Assembly: GCF_040054535.1 (NCBI RefSeq)
Contig: NC_090794.1
Location: forward strand, 3,656,501-3,720,500
Length of the DNA: 64,000 nt
Direction of reading: 5' to 3'
From: Antennarius striatus
Taxonomy: Eukaryota > Chordata > Actinopteri > Lophiiformes > Antennariidae
The number at the start of each line of letters is the position of its first letter. Positions within the stretch are counted from its first letter, which is position 1. The translations under genes and the position numbers were made by a program. Under the pieces are notes generated by a model. That model saw only the letters and a list, made by a program, of their open reading frames with translations. It was not told the origin of the DNA and did no database searches. Positions 12,130-24,400 of this stretch are shown in pieces.

Positions 12130-12620
12130 GATGCTGACATCCAGTGGCCGATTCGTCATCCTGCGTAATTTATAAAACTACATAAATAACTGCGTATATG
12201 ATGGAAAATAGTTAGAAATAAACATAAAGGACCCTTAATTTTCTTTTTTATCACATTTAAATGTGGCTACTTGGCACTTTTTTTTTTTTTTTTTACCAAT
12301 ACAGTATAATACATGTATGGAGCGTTTAATTCCACAGGTGGAGTCCGTCATTTTTATTCATTTTCAGAATATTATTATCTTATTTTAATGGATACATTTC
12401 ACTACATAAAGACTAGATAAAGTTACTTTGTAAATAGACGTGTAAAAAAAAAGTGAGTTATAAACAGAAACACAGCCGAAGCATCTGATTTAAGAACGGA
12501 ACACCCCTATTCTAGAAGAATGGTTGCGCTAACTTTTTTTTTTTTTTTTTAAGTTCTTTAATATCCGCGTTCTGTTAAAATTACAAACATTAGCTCTTCC
12601 TACATCTACAGTTAAGGTAT
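12130..12620. repeat. Duplicated upstream flank, copy B (diverged)
   Basis: Counterpart of 7990-8470, in the same order and orientation. It has gained poly-T runs (about 12279-12294 and 12534-12550). It marks the left part of the second duplication unit, so the original unit was at least about 3.5-4 kb. Confidence 0.6.
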
Positions 12621-12795
12621 GACAGACATTTTCATATATTTCAGTAACTAGTTATTACAAAGTTATTAAACGAATTGTCAATTTGTTTGAAATACAAGCA
12701 GGAAAGTAAAAGAAGACTGTTGAATTTAACTCTTTTATGTTCACTACTGGTTATCTAGCTAGCTTTAGCTCGATCAAGCTTTACCTTCGAGAAGT

Positions 12796-12801
12796 CACGT
12801 G
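12796..12801 (+). promoter_or_regulatory. E-box CACGTG upstream of thioesterase copy 2
   Basis: Palindromic E-box in the context GTCACGTGTT, of the type bound by USF or MITF/TFE factors, about 680 bp upstream of the ATG at 13479. Copy 1 has a CRE in its upstream region instead. Functional meaning is inferred. Confidence 0.28.
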
Positions 12802-13014
12802 TTATATTCAGCGCTGTCGTGTTACCCGGATGCTCCAGACTCCATCCACACTGACAACATTGGAATGACCTTCTCAGCAACTTCAGGCAACTCTGTGAAC
12901 AGATGCTGTTGTCAAATGATTAACAGCTCGACCTTTGGTGTTGTGAACTGTCTCTAGGAGGGTAAAACAAGAAAGAAGCAACTGTCATGTAAATTTTATA
13001 AGATAACAATTGAA

Positions 13015-13260
13015 GTTCCGTGCAGTTTGTATGTTCTCCACCTGTGTCTGCGTGGGTTCTGTCTGGGTACCCTGGCTTCCTCCCACCTCCAAAAACATTC
13101 ACTACAGGTGAATTGATAGTTCCAAACTGTCCTTAGGTGAGAGTTTGTGCCTGAGTGGTTTTTCTTGCCTGTGGAGTGCCCCCCAGCTCTCACCCATAAA
13201 TCAGGTGGAATAGGCTCCAGTGACCCACAAAAGCAGAAGATGAATGAATTATTGAAGCAT
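13015..13260 (+). mobile_element. Widespread vertebrate/fish interspersed repeat, degenerate copy
   Basis: Contains the familiar block order of a very abundant fish repeat: CAGTTTGTATGTTCTCC, then GTCTGCGTGGGTTCT, then GGCTTCCTCCCACCTCC with AAAAACATTC, then AATAGGCTCCAG, ending in a GATGAATGAAT-type tail. I recognise the repeat by these words but cannot assign its class reliably. It lies directly upstream of thioesterase copy 2. Confidence 0.75.
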
Positions 13261-13478
13261 TTATTGTTTACACTTACACCTATTTCTAACATGGGGACTA
13301 CCAGTCTAATAGTTTGACATCATATAACAACCTTTGGGGCTTGAATTATCTGCATGTACAATGCATGTAATTGCTGTGTACTGTTCTGACTGTTTTTATC
13401 ATTTTCTTTACAGACAAAGTAGCTGTTGTCAACTAGAGAATTGACAGCAGTCGACAGTTTCTGTCTTGAAGAGCTGAA

Positions 13479-15315
13479 ATGGCGTACTCACAGATCCGCC
13501 TCAAAATTCTACCCAGCGTCCGTTCTCTGTTTGATGAAGCTCTGCAGCTAAAAGTAGAAGGACTCGCTCCTCACAAATCAGTTGAACTGAGGTCCAAACT
13601 GGTCGATGACAGAGGGGTGACTTTCAGAGCTTCTGCCGTGTACAAAGCAGATGAAACTGGCCAGGTGGACGTCTGTTGTTCACCTTCTCTGAGAGGAAGT
13701 TACACTGGAGTGGAGCCCATGGGTTTGTTTTGGGCCATGGCTCCAGACACTCCACACAGTAAATTCCTGAAGAAGAACGTTGTCACTCCAACACGAGTGG
13801 AGCTTGAAGCACTGAGCGGAGAGAACGGAGAAGTCTTGGCGTCTGAAATCAATGAAAGAGGATACATGATAGAGGGGATGAAGAGAATACCTGTGCAAGA
13901 CGGATCAATAAGAGGGGTCCTGTTTGTACCACCAGGTTGGTTTTGAACTGTGAGAATGATGCATAAATGTTGGAGTGATGTCTGTATTGTGCTAAACTTT
14001 CCCTCTCACTTTTTATTTTACTGTTTTTTTTCCCCCCAGGAAATGGTCCATTCCCAGGAGTAATGGATCTGTACACATTTGGTGGGGGTCTGTGTGAGCC
14101 CAGAGCCAGCCTCCTGGCTAATAAAGGTTACGTCGTTCTGGCTTTGGCCTATTATGGTTACCAGGATTTACCCAAAAACCCAAAGACCTTGCACTTGGAG
14201 TACTTTGAAGAGGCTGTGACATACCTGAGGACACGTCCAGAGGTCAGTGTTAGATTAACATGTAGCTTTTGTCCATTTTCTTGATCTGATATTCAGTGAA
14301 ATCAATGACAATGTATCGCCAAGATTTCCATTTTTTTTCTGTGCCGACATCTCCTTTAAGGCTGTGAAGTTCCTTCTTGGAAAATCCTAAATATTTTGGA
14401 TAAATTCTGAGTAGATTCAATAAATTCCTGAATCAGTTTGGTGCTTGACAGGTGATCAAAATACATTTTTAAGATCCATCTCCCCGACTTTCTGTCATAT
14501 TTAAACCTTACAGCTGAAGCTTTCAGTTTCTTGGGGAAAGTTTGATGGAAAATTATTGTTATTAATATGTATTGATCTTATGTTGGAGTATTGAAAATAA
14601 GTTCTGCTTTCATGTTGAATTTAGATATTTATTTATCAGCTGTGTTTCATCACTTTTTGTGATTATAGTTCGTGAGAGCTGCTTTAGATATAACATGATA
14701 TTAAGTCATTAATGTTCTTCACAGGTCAGCGGTCCTGGGATTGGCATCGTATCCATCTCTCACAGCGGCAGCTTGGCTTTGGCGATGTCATCTTTCCTCC
14801 CTGGGATTTCAGCCACAGTCTGTGTCAATAGTTGCATTGGAAATGGTTTAATCCCCTTGCATTATAAAGACATTGTTATACCCCCACTTACCCCTGTGAT
14901 GGAGAATGTTAAAATCACAGAGTCTGGGCTTCTAAACATGTATGATATCTTACCAGACAACGCCTTGGAAATAAACAGGGCGTCTGTTCCTCCAATTGAA
15001 CGCGCTACTTGCCACATCCTGTTTGCTGCTGCTGAAGATGACCTCTGTATCAAAAGTCTGACTTGCACCAGATGGGCTGCTGACACACTGAGAAAACACG
15101 GGAAACAGTCTTTTCAGGTTGTGACATATCCGAAATCGGGACACTTTTTGGAAGTCCCTCACATGCCTTTCTATCGGTCTGGGTTTCAGGCAGTAGTAGG
15201 GGGTAATGTGGTGTTCGGTGGGGAGCCAAAAGCTCACTGTGAGGCTCAGGTGGACCTGTGGGAGAGAGTCCAGGAGTTCTTCAGGAGACACTTGTACAAC
15301 AAGAGCACTCTTTAG
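13479..15315 (+). CDS. Type I acyl-CoA thioesterase/BAAT-family enzyme, copy 2
   Basis: Three coding exons, 13479-13935, 14040-14242 and 14725-15315, have the same lengths and phases as copy 1 and give 416 residues. Ser232 (SISHS), Asp326 (AEDDL) and His360 (SGHFLE) are all kept, so the enzyme should be active. Against copy 1, exon 1 differs at 10 of 152 residues, exon 2 at none, and exon 3 at about 51 of 196; the last 25 or so residues are again nearly identical. The DDHNW segment, well kept in type I ACOTs, reads DDLCI here, and the region after the nucleophile (about 250-345) is strongly changed, so substrate preference may differ. An AG acceptor at 13412-13413, just upstream, may mark a 5'UTR exon starting at 13414. 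The nearest clear AATAAA is far downstream (16100-16105). Thioesterase is favoured over BAAT because of the Ser nucleophile. Confidence 0.93.
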
Positions 15316-15401
15316 CAAACAGAGCAGCATCAAGTGCCTCAAACATCCAAGAAAGACCTTTGTGATCGCCAGCCACACATGGTAATAGCCACACCTCACC
15401 A

Positions 15402-16110
15402 CTAGTACATTTTTATTTTGCAGTCACAAGCCTCAATATTAAGCATCATGTTATACACTATTTAGGTTAATATTTTCCAGTATTACGCCTGGACACTGAC
15501 AGTTCAAATCATGTTTGTATTAACATTTGTTTCTTTTCTTTTGAGTTACCTGGAGTTTTATTTCCTGGTGCAGCAAAGGCGTGGCCGAGGGCTCTGATAG
15601 GCTGCTGCCAGCCTTATTGGACTATACCATAGCCTGCTGTGTCATGGGGGGGGGGGTGTGGGGATTTACATTGAGTTTTTGGCCGGTTAAGTATGTAGTG
15701 GCTATTTTATTTTCCCCCTCTGTTAATTCTTTGTTTGGCTTAACTAGTAATTAAATTCATCTGTTTGGTTGTTTGGGAGGTCAGTTTGTTCTGTTGTGTC
15801 CATTCTTTCGCTTCGGTTCTGAGTTCTTACGAGTTTGGTTATATTTAGTTGACCTCTTTTACTGCTGCATTTGGTCAAACTCTTTTTGTTAGTTGTTTTG
15901 CTTTTTGGAAAATTAAAAGAAAAAGCCTGTGTTGGGACCCAAAATCTCCTGTGTCCTGCTGCCTTACTGCTTGGTCCTTCACAACCTTCCACAGAGATAT
16001 TCAGAGTCCGTCATCTGTTTCTCTCAGATTATAATTGTGTCTCATCTTCCAGCAATCTGATTGTAATGAGTGCAGCGCTGATAATTACCAGCCTCCCAGA
16101 ATAAACATTA
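15402..16110. mobile_element. Non-coding region with probable retroelement remnant
   Basis: After the 3' flanks shared by the two thioesterase copies end (about 15354), the sequence turns T-rich with words typical of fish LTR or SINE ends: ATTAAAAGAAAAAGCCTGTG, then GGGACCCAAAATC, then CTTACTGCTTGGTCCTTC. A G run (10 bases) lies near 15647-15656. No open frame of interest. Class uncertain. Confidence 0.3.
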
Positions 16111-17159
16111 TCAACGGCGTAAATGACTGCATGGTGACAGCTCGTCCTTTTTGAATTTTACATAAAGCACAGTTTCAAATTGAAGTGGATTGACTTTGCT
16201 GGTGGGGGCTGTATTTATTCACAACATAGGCTGCATTCTGATTCTCGCGTATCAAACAGTGATGATGGCGTCTCTCCCACCACATCTTTCATCTTTCTAA
16301 AAAAAAACAAAAAAACAGTGGAGAAAAGCCTTTAAACGTGTTAGTCTTAATTGCAGCAAAAATGTCAGTCTCATCTGTTCTATACTGATTTAGTAAATCT
16401 CAATTTAACACCGTTCTTTTCCAGCACTACCTCTGATTCTTGATTCTCATAGGTGGGAGTAATCAATCACTGCCGGCTTCCACAGTGGAAACTGAATGGA
16501 CTCACTTTTACCAATCAAGCTGTTCAGGATGCAGTGTAAACAGTGAAAATCTGTTTTCCTTTCCTGTCCACTCCTACTGTGGTATTTTCATCAAACCAAA
16601 GAGGAATGTCACGTGCTGCTGCGAGAGGACAGCCTGAGATGAGACAACAGTTGTGTTGTTCTGGGGGGCAAACCTCAGGTGTGCAGAAATTCTGTTATGT
16701 TCTGTGTTAAAGAAACACCTTTTGGGGGTTTTACGTAATATCACAGATCAGCTCCTCTATGGTTCAAATCCAGACTGAATATTTTCCGACACTAACAATT
16801 TGTATTTTTGGGTGATGGAACACTATTGGCTGCTTTTCCATGTGTATTACTGATCAGCAGAAGTATTTTTTTTTAGTTAAAGTCACTGTAAAGGTTCACA
16901 TGGCCCAGTATGGATCTGCTGCTCCTCCAGTAAAGACTGATTTGGTAGTGGATGAATTTAAAATGATTTTTTAAAAATTAATCCACAAGATAATACGAAT
17001 GTGTTTGCCATGGCATGTTAATGGATTTCAAGGTGAGATTTTGTAGAATATTTGTGTAAATGTGATGCCTGTTATATCCAAACACAGGGGCCTGGGCCCC
17101 TTTGGAGCGCCTGATGTGTCACATCAGGTTCCTTTTTATTATCTGATTGGATTTCCTCA
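16111..17159. other. Intergenic, nothing recognised
   Basis: Spacer between the thioesterase pair and gpr176. AT-rich with short A and T runs (near 16301 and 16869). No exon or repeat can be supported. Confidence 0.5.
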
Positions 17160-17734
17160 ATGAGTGCACGAATACTGTTCCAAGACTTACTCCTGTTCAT
17201 TATGTATCTCCATTCCTACCTACTTGTCATTCATAATACTCCATCGGAGTTTCTTGGCGCTGCGAAAAGAGGAGGAAGGGGGTGGAGGAAGAGGAGGAGG
17301 GAGGAGGGGCTCTCCTCTTCCAGTCTTGCACTTTACGCGCTGCGATATACAGTCGCAGGATCTCCATCCCTCCAGTCCTCCAATAAACAGCTCCAGGCAG
17401 GCATGGCAGCCGGAGTACCAGCCTGACAGACACCGCCGTGCTGCGCGGCGGGAGATGACTGGTGTTTTTCTCGGTGCTTCATTTTGCATCCAGACAGTCT
17501 GTGCGTCCATCCAGCGTCTCTGCGCACGGACTCCAGTGGCTTTCATTTCATCCGCATTGTGTCAACGCGCGTTTGCGTTCGGCCGGTCGCTTCCATGTGT
17601 TGTGGTGAATGAAGATTATTATTACACCATGTTTTTTAATTTGGCAGTCATTTGTCCATCATCCCTCCAGCCTTCTTAAAAAAAAAAAAAAAAACAACAA
17701 AGACGGAAAAAATCCCCACCGGTCTGAACCGGCG
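17160..17734 (+). promoter_or_regulatory. gpr176: gpr176 promoter region and 5'UTR
   Basis: CpG content rises sharply from about 17320 to 17600 (GCGC, CGCG and CGG words), as at a vertebrate CpG-type promoter. A purine-rich GGAGGA stretch lies at 17270-17310. A run of A (17679-17695) sits just upstream of the ATG. The transcription start cannot be fixed. Upstream in-frame ATGs (17609, 17630) exist but are not preferred (see the rejected list). Confidence 0.5.
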
Positions 17735-20700
17735 ATGGCTGTGACGGTGGGGGACGGTGAATTCAATTTCACAGCAGCCCAACTCAGACTGGATGTTCTG
17801 AACGCTTCGAGCCCGCCGACCCGGTGGGACAGCATCACCCCGGCCCAGGGGACGGGTCCGGGTCCGGAGGGGCAGGAGCGGCTCGTCCGGGAGCAGGCGT
17901 ACCGGGACTTCACCACCGCCATTCAGGTTTTCATCCTTTTAACTTCTCTGCTCGGTAAGTCGACCCATATTAATAAACCTATTAAAGGTGGATTACCCCC
18001 CCCCCCTCCAAAATTATTCAAATTATGACCATATATTTTTAAATCGGATGTTACATCATGTTTGCCACAATAAGCAGTTCAATCTGTGTCAGAGGAACCT
18101 ACTATGAGGACATTTGTGACATTTATAGATTTTTTTTTCTCTCAATCTGGATTGCCCTCATCCATGCGTTTACAGTAGTTAATATGTCAATGCATTTAAG
18201 TGACTAATGAATATGAAAAAAATTTCTCAAAAATAAGATGAGAAAATATTTGCAATCAAAAAACAAACAAACAAACAAACAAGTGTGCATCTTTACATTA
18301 ACTTCCTGGATCACTTCAAAACATAAAGGCCAGTCAGTCAACCTCATTGCACTGCTAAATTTATTAATTATAAAACAAAACAAGTATTTATCACTTAAGG
18401 TGGCTAGCAAACTAATAAATCAAAATACAGTACAGCACTTATTCATCTTTTTTGAATTAGTAAGAAGATTAACACTTATCGCATCAGAGAAGTAAATATG
18501 AATCTATAGCTCGCTTGTTATCTTAGATTTTGGATAATGATTCAGCTAAATCTAAAAAAAAAAGGTGTGAAGTGCCCTAATTCAGAGGTGACACATGCAC
18601 ACACACACACACTTATACACACACAAAACCCTGCCTCAGTCTCTACGCTAGCGTAGGCTAATATTCCCCCCTGCTTACACATGAGACACATTTATTTTCA
18701 TATCTAACTCTCAGCAATAAATATAACCCAACATTTGCCCAAATATTATACTGTATTACGTTTATAAATTTCCCCACTGTGGGACAATAAAGGATTATTA
18801 TCTTATTATCTTATTATAACATGTCTGGAGTAGATTACTTATATAATTTAATTCTAGGAGATGATTCTAGACATTCCTAGGTAATCAGAATCAATTAGCC
18901 ACATGGCTAACGTTGCTGATGTAAGGCCCTTGAGACATCTGGATCTACAGTTCTGTTTCTTTCCATTCATAAAGTCATTCATTGAATTCCATTAATTTTT
19001 GCCTCCACAGGGAGGCAAGTAGGAAGGTGTTAAGCAATGCTAATGATGTTTCACACTTTCCATTATAACAGGACACGCTACTATGGATAGACTACAAATG
19101 AGTCATAGTTGTAAGTGTCCTCACTTATAACAGCATCTTATGTTGTTATCACCTTGCCCTACCTTTGTATTGATGTATGTGTGTGTGTGCTCGTGTTTAT
19201 GTGTGTGTGTGTAAGTGGATGGGTAGTGGGGTAGGTAAGGTAATCATGCTTAGTGTTTACTCGCCGGTTGAGTTCAGTCGATACGAGTATGGTTACCGAG
19301 GCATTCTACAAGTAGCAGGTGAGCGTTTCAGGCGCTAATGGTTGTAGTGATTCCACAGACAATGGAAAAAAAGTCCCAACGTTGTCAGCATGAAGGTATA
19401 AGCATTTTATCTCATTATATTTAATCATGGCTACATGAAGCCACTGGTTACCCTCCTTTTACAAACTGCTAAAATATTTTTATCAGTATTCTTAAAAACC
19501 ACAAGCAGTCTTTCTCACAATATATAATGGTGGTCGAGGTATTTTCACAATAAAATGCAAGATTATTGGAGAAAATGCAAGTTTATCGGATAAAATCTCT
19601 ACATTGGATATGATGCAATCCAAACAAATATTCCTTTCTATTCATGGATTCCTAGTCCAGCACAGATTGATGGTAGAAATAGTGTTCAAGCTGTGTATTC
19701 GCATACATCACACACGCTGTAAACGCAGGAAGGTGTGACCTCACCCCATCGCAGCTGTAATAAAAGTGAGATTCTCACCGCTTCTTTCAACAGCCCTTCT
19801 TGTGCTATTATTACCACCAGTGATTCACAAACACCCAACATGATTTCACTCTTTCCTTTGCTAGGAATGGTGAATTTTGGCAAGTGTTAAAGGCATTATG
19901 TCCGTTTGAACAGATTGATGCACTGAAACAATTTATTTTTGGTGGGGATCTGAGGGACCAAGTTTATTCATGAATGCCTGACACACCATTTCATCATTGA
20001 CATCATTTGACTCATGAAATCACATCAAAGCATGTGTCTAACATATAAAGGTTGGTCTGGGATGGCGTCTTATTGTTAATCATAAATTAAATTCTGCAGA
20101 AAACAATTGAAACCTTAACTGGATTGATATCTGATTATCACCTTAGGTATTAGCCACAGTAAATAGGAACTACTATAGGATCTACATCACTGTCAACATC
20201 CTGGTTTATGTCATGTTACATAGTAAACAATAAGTATTTGTGGTATTTATTCAGAGCCTCGTGAAGGCAGAGCCTGAGCACTGATTACAGCGACGTTGGG
20301 GTTTCCCTGAAACACTAATCGTGTGCTGCTCTGTAAACTAGACCGTGCACACCATCAGCAAAGCACACCATGTTCCCCACACAGCTCCGTCTGAGGCCCC
20401 CCCAGGCCAAATTTCAACCACCTAATTCACAGTAATTGATTTTTGTATATAAAACCTTGCTTTTTCAGAGGCGAGCCTTGTTTTTCCCAGAATAGCTACA
20501 GCCTGTTTGTGAACATTTACACATGTCAGGCATAAATTCGCTCCCCCGGTAAATACTCTTTTACTCACCGGATGTCTTGTTCCATTTCTGACAGGGAGAG
20601 CACAGCGTTCAGGGAGGGTAATTACGTTTGGAGAGGCTGCCGTGTGACATGACATTAGTTAATGCGCCACTCAGGGGGTATCAAGATTTTCTTATTAAAC

Positions 20701-21433
20701 CTAATTAACAATCAGTGTGGTGTCATTGCTCTGAATGAAGAGGAGGTCTAACATAATGGTCTCTACCTACATGATGGAGGAGGGTTTGCACCTTCAAATG
20801 ACTACTATTACTATTCTTTTAATAGTTGTGTTTGTGGTCTTTCTTTGCTTTGCACTGTAGTCGCAATTTTATATGAAATAAAATTATTCATCATCCTCAA
20901 AATGTAAGGAGTAAAGGCAAGAGGCTGTAAAATGAAGTCCTTAAAACCAACATTTTGAATGGAATTCTCTCATTTTGAACTCTGTGGGGCAACTTAAGTG
21001 TACATCTCAGTTAAATTTAGAACATCGTTCGCTGATGGCAATCCTTTCATTCCATAATTCATTCAGTCAGGATCTCTGCCCTTGGTGGAAGATCAAGTGT
21101 ATAAATCATCCATCCAGCTGCTCTGAGCCGCTCAGATCATACAATTCTTTTCTATAAATTCATGATCTACCGTCTCCAGGTGACCCAAATTTCTTTGGGG
21201 ACTGTAGGAGGAAAATTTAGTTGCAAAAAAGATTTTAGATTGCCTTTTTTGCATGAATTTTAATTATAAATAATGTTTTGATCAAGTAAAAGACCACCTT
21301 CAATGTTGTGTCAGTGTGCAGTGATCAGATGAATGAGGTGTGATTTATTAAAGGCGATAGCATTTGACTAAAATTTATGACCCAATAATGCACAAATATG
21401 TGCATTAATTTGAATGCATGTAGTTTGGATCAG

Positions 21434-21472
<39 letters not shown>

Positions 21473-24400
21473 CTTTATTTATAAAGCGCATTTCATACTA
21501 AGTGTGTATCCCAAAGTGCTTTACATAAAAACAATATAAAAACAGTTTACACAGGTTTGATGCATAAGGAGCAAACATGATGACATTTGTGTTTCTGGAA
21601 ATGGTGACAAGTGAGAAATCATGTTAAAATGATGCACTTTAACATCGAAATCAGTGTTTATCTTTAGAAAACCTCAGTATAAAGAGCAGTCTGAGCTGCT
21701 TCGCCATGAAATTCTCTTGATACACGCTGTTCTAGCAGTTAATGTGGCATTTTAACCCCCATGTCAGTAGTATAGGTTAAAAACCGTTGCAGAAAAATTC
21801 CTATTCTGTGACATTTCGCCTGGAAGCCATAGGCAATCGCAAGACAAAGTGTGTATTTGCTCTTATCCTAACGCCCCTCTTTCCTGCTCCTCACAGGAAA
21901 TGCCACTGTGCTGTGGTGCACGTGCTGCACCAATGTCTTTAAATCCGTCACCAACCGCTTCATCAAGAACCTGGCGTGCTCGGGGATCTGCGCCGGCCTC
22001 ATCTGCGTCCCGTTTGACGTGGCCCTGGGGGCCAGCCCTCGCTGCTGCTGGTGGCTTCACACGCTGGTGCTCTGCAAGGCCATCAAGTTCCTGCACAAGC
22101 TCTTCTGTTCGGTCACCGTGCTCAGCTTCAGCGCCATCGCACTCGACAGGTATACGCATCGATTATGCAGGATTTACTCATCGCGAATCGACGCCGGCGC
22201 TTGAAATGAGAATTCACCTCTTGCAAAAACAGGTGAAAACCAAAACAGTCCTTTGTGTCGGATGAGAATGATGTTTCATTGTTGGCTCATTGAAACCCCG
22301 CAGTAAGAAGCACTTACTTTGAAATGAAAGAGGCTACTCCTCCCACTCACTACGTGGGATTTGAAACACTGCCTCAGAGAGGTGGAAGATTTAAATTAAA
22401 TCTCTAATCAGTTTGTCAGTAGACTGCAGGGCCGAGTCAATCGGAGTGATTCTCCAAGGGAAAACAAGATGTGGATGTGTGAACATACACAACGCAGAAA
22501 ACCCTGTTATTTGTTTGTGACGTGAAGAAGACACGTCCGGGTGGGGGTTGGAGGGTTATGATCAATCCATAGCTCAGACCGAGCAAAATCCCTGCGGAGT
22601 ATTGAGCTATACAGGAATTAATTACCTGAACTAAACATCTCTGACTTTATTTACAGCTTCAGATTAGCTGTCTAAAGTCATTTTAATTACAAGTAATCCT
22701 CAAGATGTGTTAGAAACGATGTCCTTGTAGAACGTAGAACTTGTTTGTGATCAAATCCACCCAGTGAACAGAAATAAGACGTGATGGATGTGATGTTACC
22801 GTGATGTCATTAACGGATGCTGCAGCCTGGCCTCCTGCTAGTACTGCTAACAGTGATCCATCTGCAGTCTCTCAAGAGTATTTCACGCCCACCTTTTTTA
22901 GTTTTTAGTGTCTTTTTCAGGCGTTTTCATGCAGTAGGTGGATCAGATAGCACTCTTGGTCCACAGGTGGACACAGCTTCCGCTACTATTCCATCAAATC
23001 TGGTGTTTTGGAGCAGGATTTTTAAGGGTATAAATTTTGAACCCCACTTTAAAGTAAAAAATCTGGAAAGTTTCAGCACAGAGAACAGATAATCCTTCCT
23101 TTTCTATATTTTTTAAGCTCATATTGTCCATAAGACTCACATGTCCATGCAAACATCTGATCATCTTTGCTTCCAGAGTGACTTGAACTCTCATTTTCTG
23201 CCTCCTGGTTTCTTAATGTTTAGAAGATTTTTCATTAAGTTGTAAAGTGGAAGCAACAAGAAACTGACTTTATCATTCAATGCCAATAAATACTTTTTTC
23301 CATCTATTCTAGGTCACATGCACAATATTAACATTAAAATTCCCAGTTATCTAAATATCGTGAATTGACTCCAGGATAACCACATAGATCAAGATATCAA
23401 ACCTCAGCTTTGGTTTCATCTTTCCATGATGATGTCTGTCAGGTTTTGCCGCCACGACTCATCCTTTCTTTCACTGCTGCAAAGATTGCATTGGCACCAT
23501 AGCAACTAATACAGTTATGATGTGTTATGATGATACCGAAGTGATGAATTATTTATTGTCGAGGAGGGCGATTGAGGCTGCGTTAATATACATGCAGCCT
23601 GAGACTGCAGCAGTTACAGGCTCCTGCAGCCGCCCGCTGCGATGAAGGGATACTCCAGGGAAATGAGCAGGTTGTGTGAGATATATAACGCAGTTACAAT
23701 GTGATGCAGACACGATGAGATGTAATATGCATTCATGATATTCATTAAAAACTATTTCCTTACAAGATTAACGGAGGGTAAATCCTTTTATCCTGAATCA
23801 TTCTTTTCCTTCCCCATTTAATCCAGTTTACAAGATTATAGGTTGGAGTCATTTTCTTAAATTTGTGGCATTATTTCTGAGGTTAAACTTGATTGAAAAT
23901 AGAGCCAAGGTGTTTGGCAGATGTAGCTTTTCTGGCAAAAAGCCCAACATCTTGTGTTTTGACTGCAAGTGACCTGAAAAGAGATCTTCTTTGGCGTGAC
24001 ATTGTTCAGTTTTACGCTGCAGACTCTGGTAGCCATGGTGTCGCTAATAGTTTTATTTCAGAAAAGACCTATTTCATCATCACAAACCTGAATCTGCTGC
24101 CTTTAAAAGTCTTGCTGCTGAAATATTTTGTGCTTTTTTTTGACCAGATACTGCTCTGTGCTCTACCCGCTGGAGAGGAAGATCTCGGACGCGAGATCAC
24201 GAGATCTGGTCATCTACATCTGGATCCACGCCACGGTGGCGAGTCTCCCCGTGTTCGCCGTGACCAACGTGACAGACGTGTACGTTACGTCGTCGTGCTC
24301 GGACGACCACGCCCGCTCCCTGGGCCACATGGTGTATGTGTTGATCTACAACGTCACCACGGTCATCCTCCCCCTCGCTCTGGTCTTCCTCTTCATGCTG

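Noticed and set aside
9630-15315. Calling the tandem genes baat (bile acid-CoA:amino acid N-acyltransferase)
   Set aside because: BAAT uses a Cys nucleophile; both copies have Ser at that place (SISHS), which fits acyl-CoA thioesterase better, though the family is shared.
16761-16771. GGTTCAAATCC, resembling a tRNA B box
   Set aside because: Flanking bases do not form a T-arm or acceptor stem, and no A box or cloverleaf could be drawn.
17609-17734. Upstream in-frame ATG that would lengthen Gpr176 by 42 residues
   Set aside because: The extension runs through a poly-A tract (Lys run) and has no receptor-like content; ATG 17735 has a better context and starts near the expected glycosylated N-tail.
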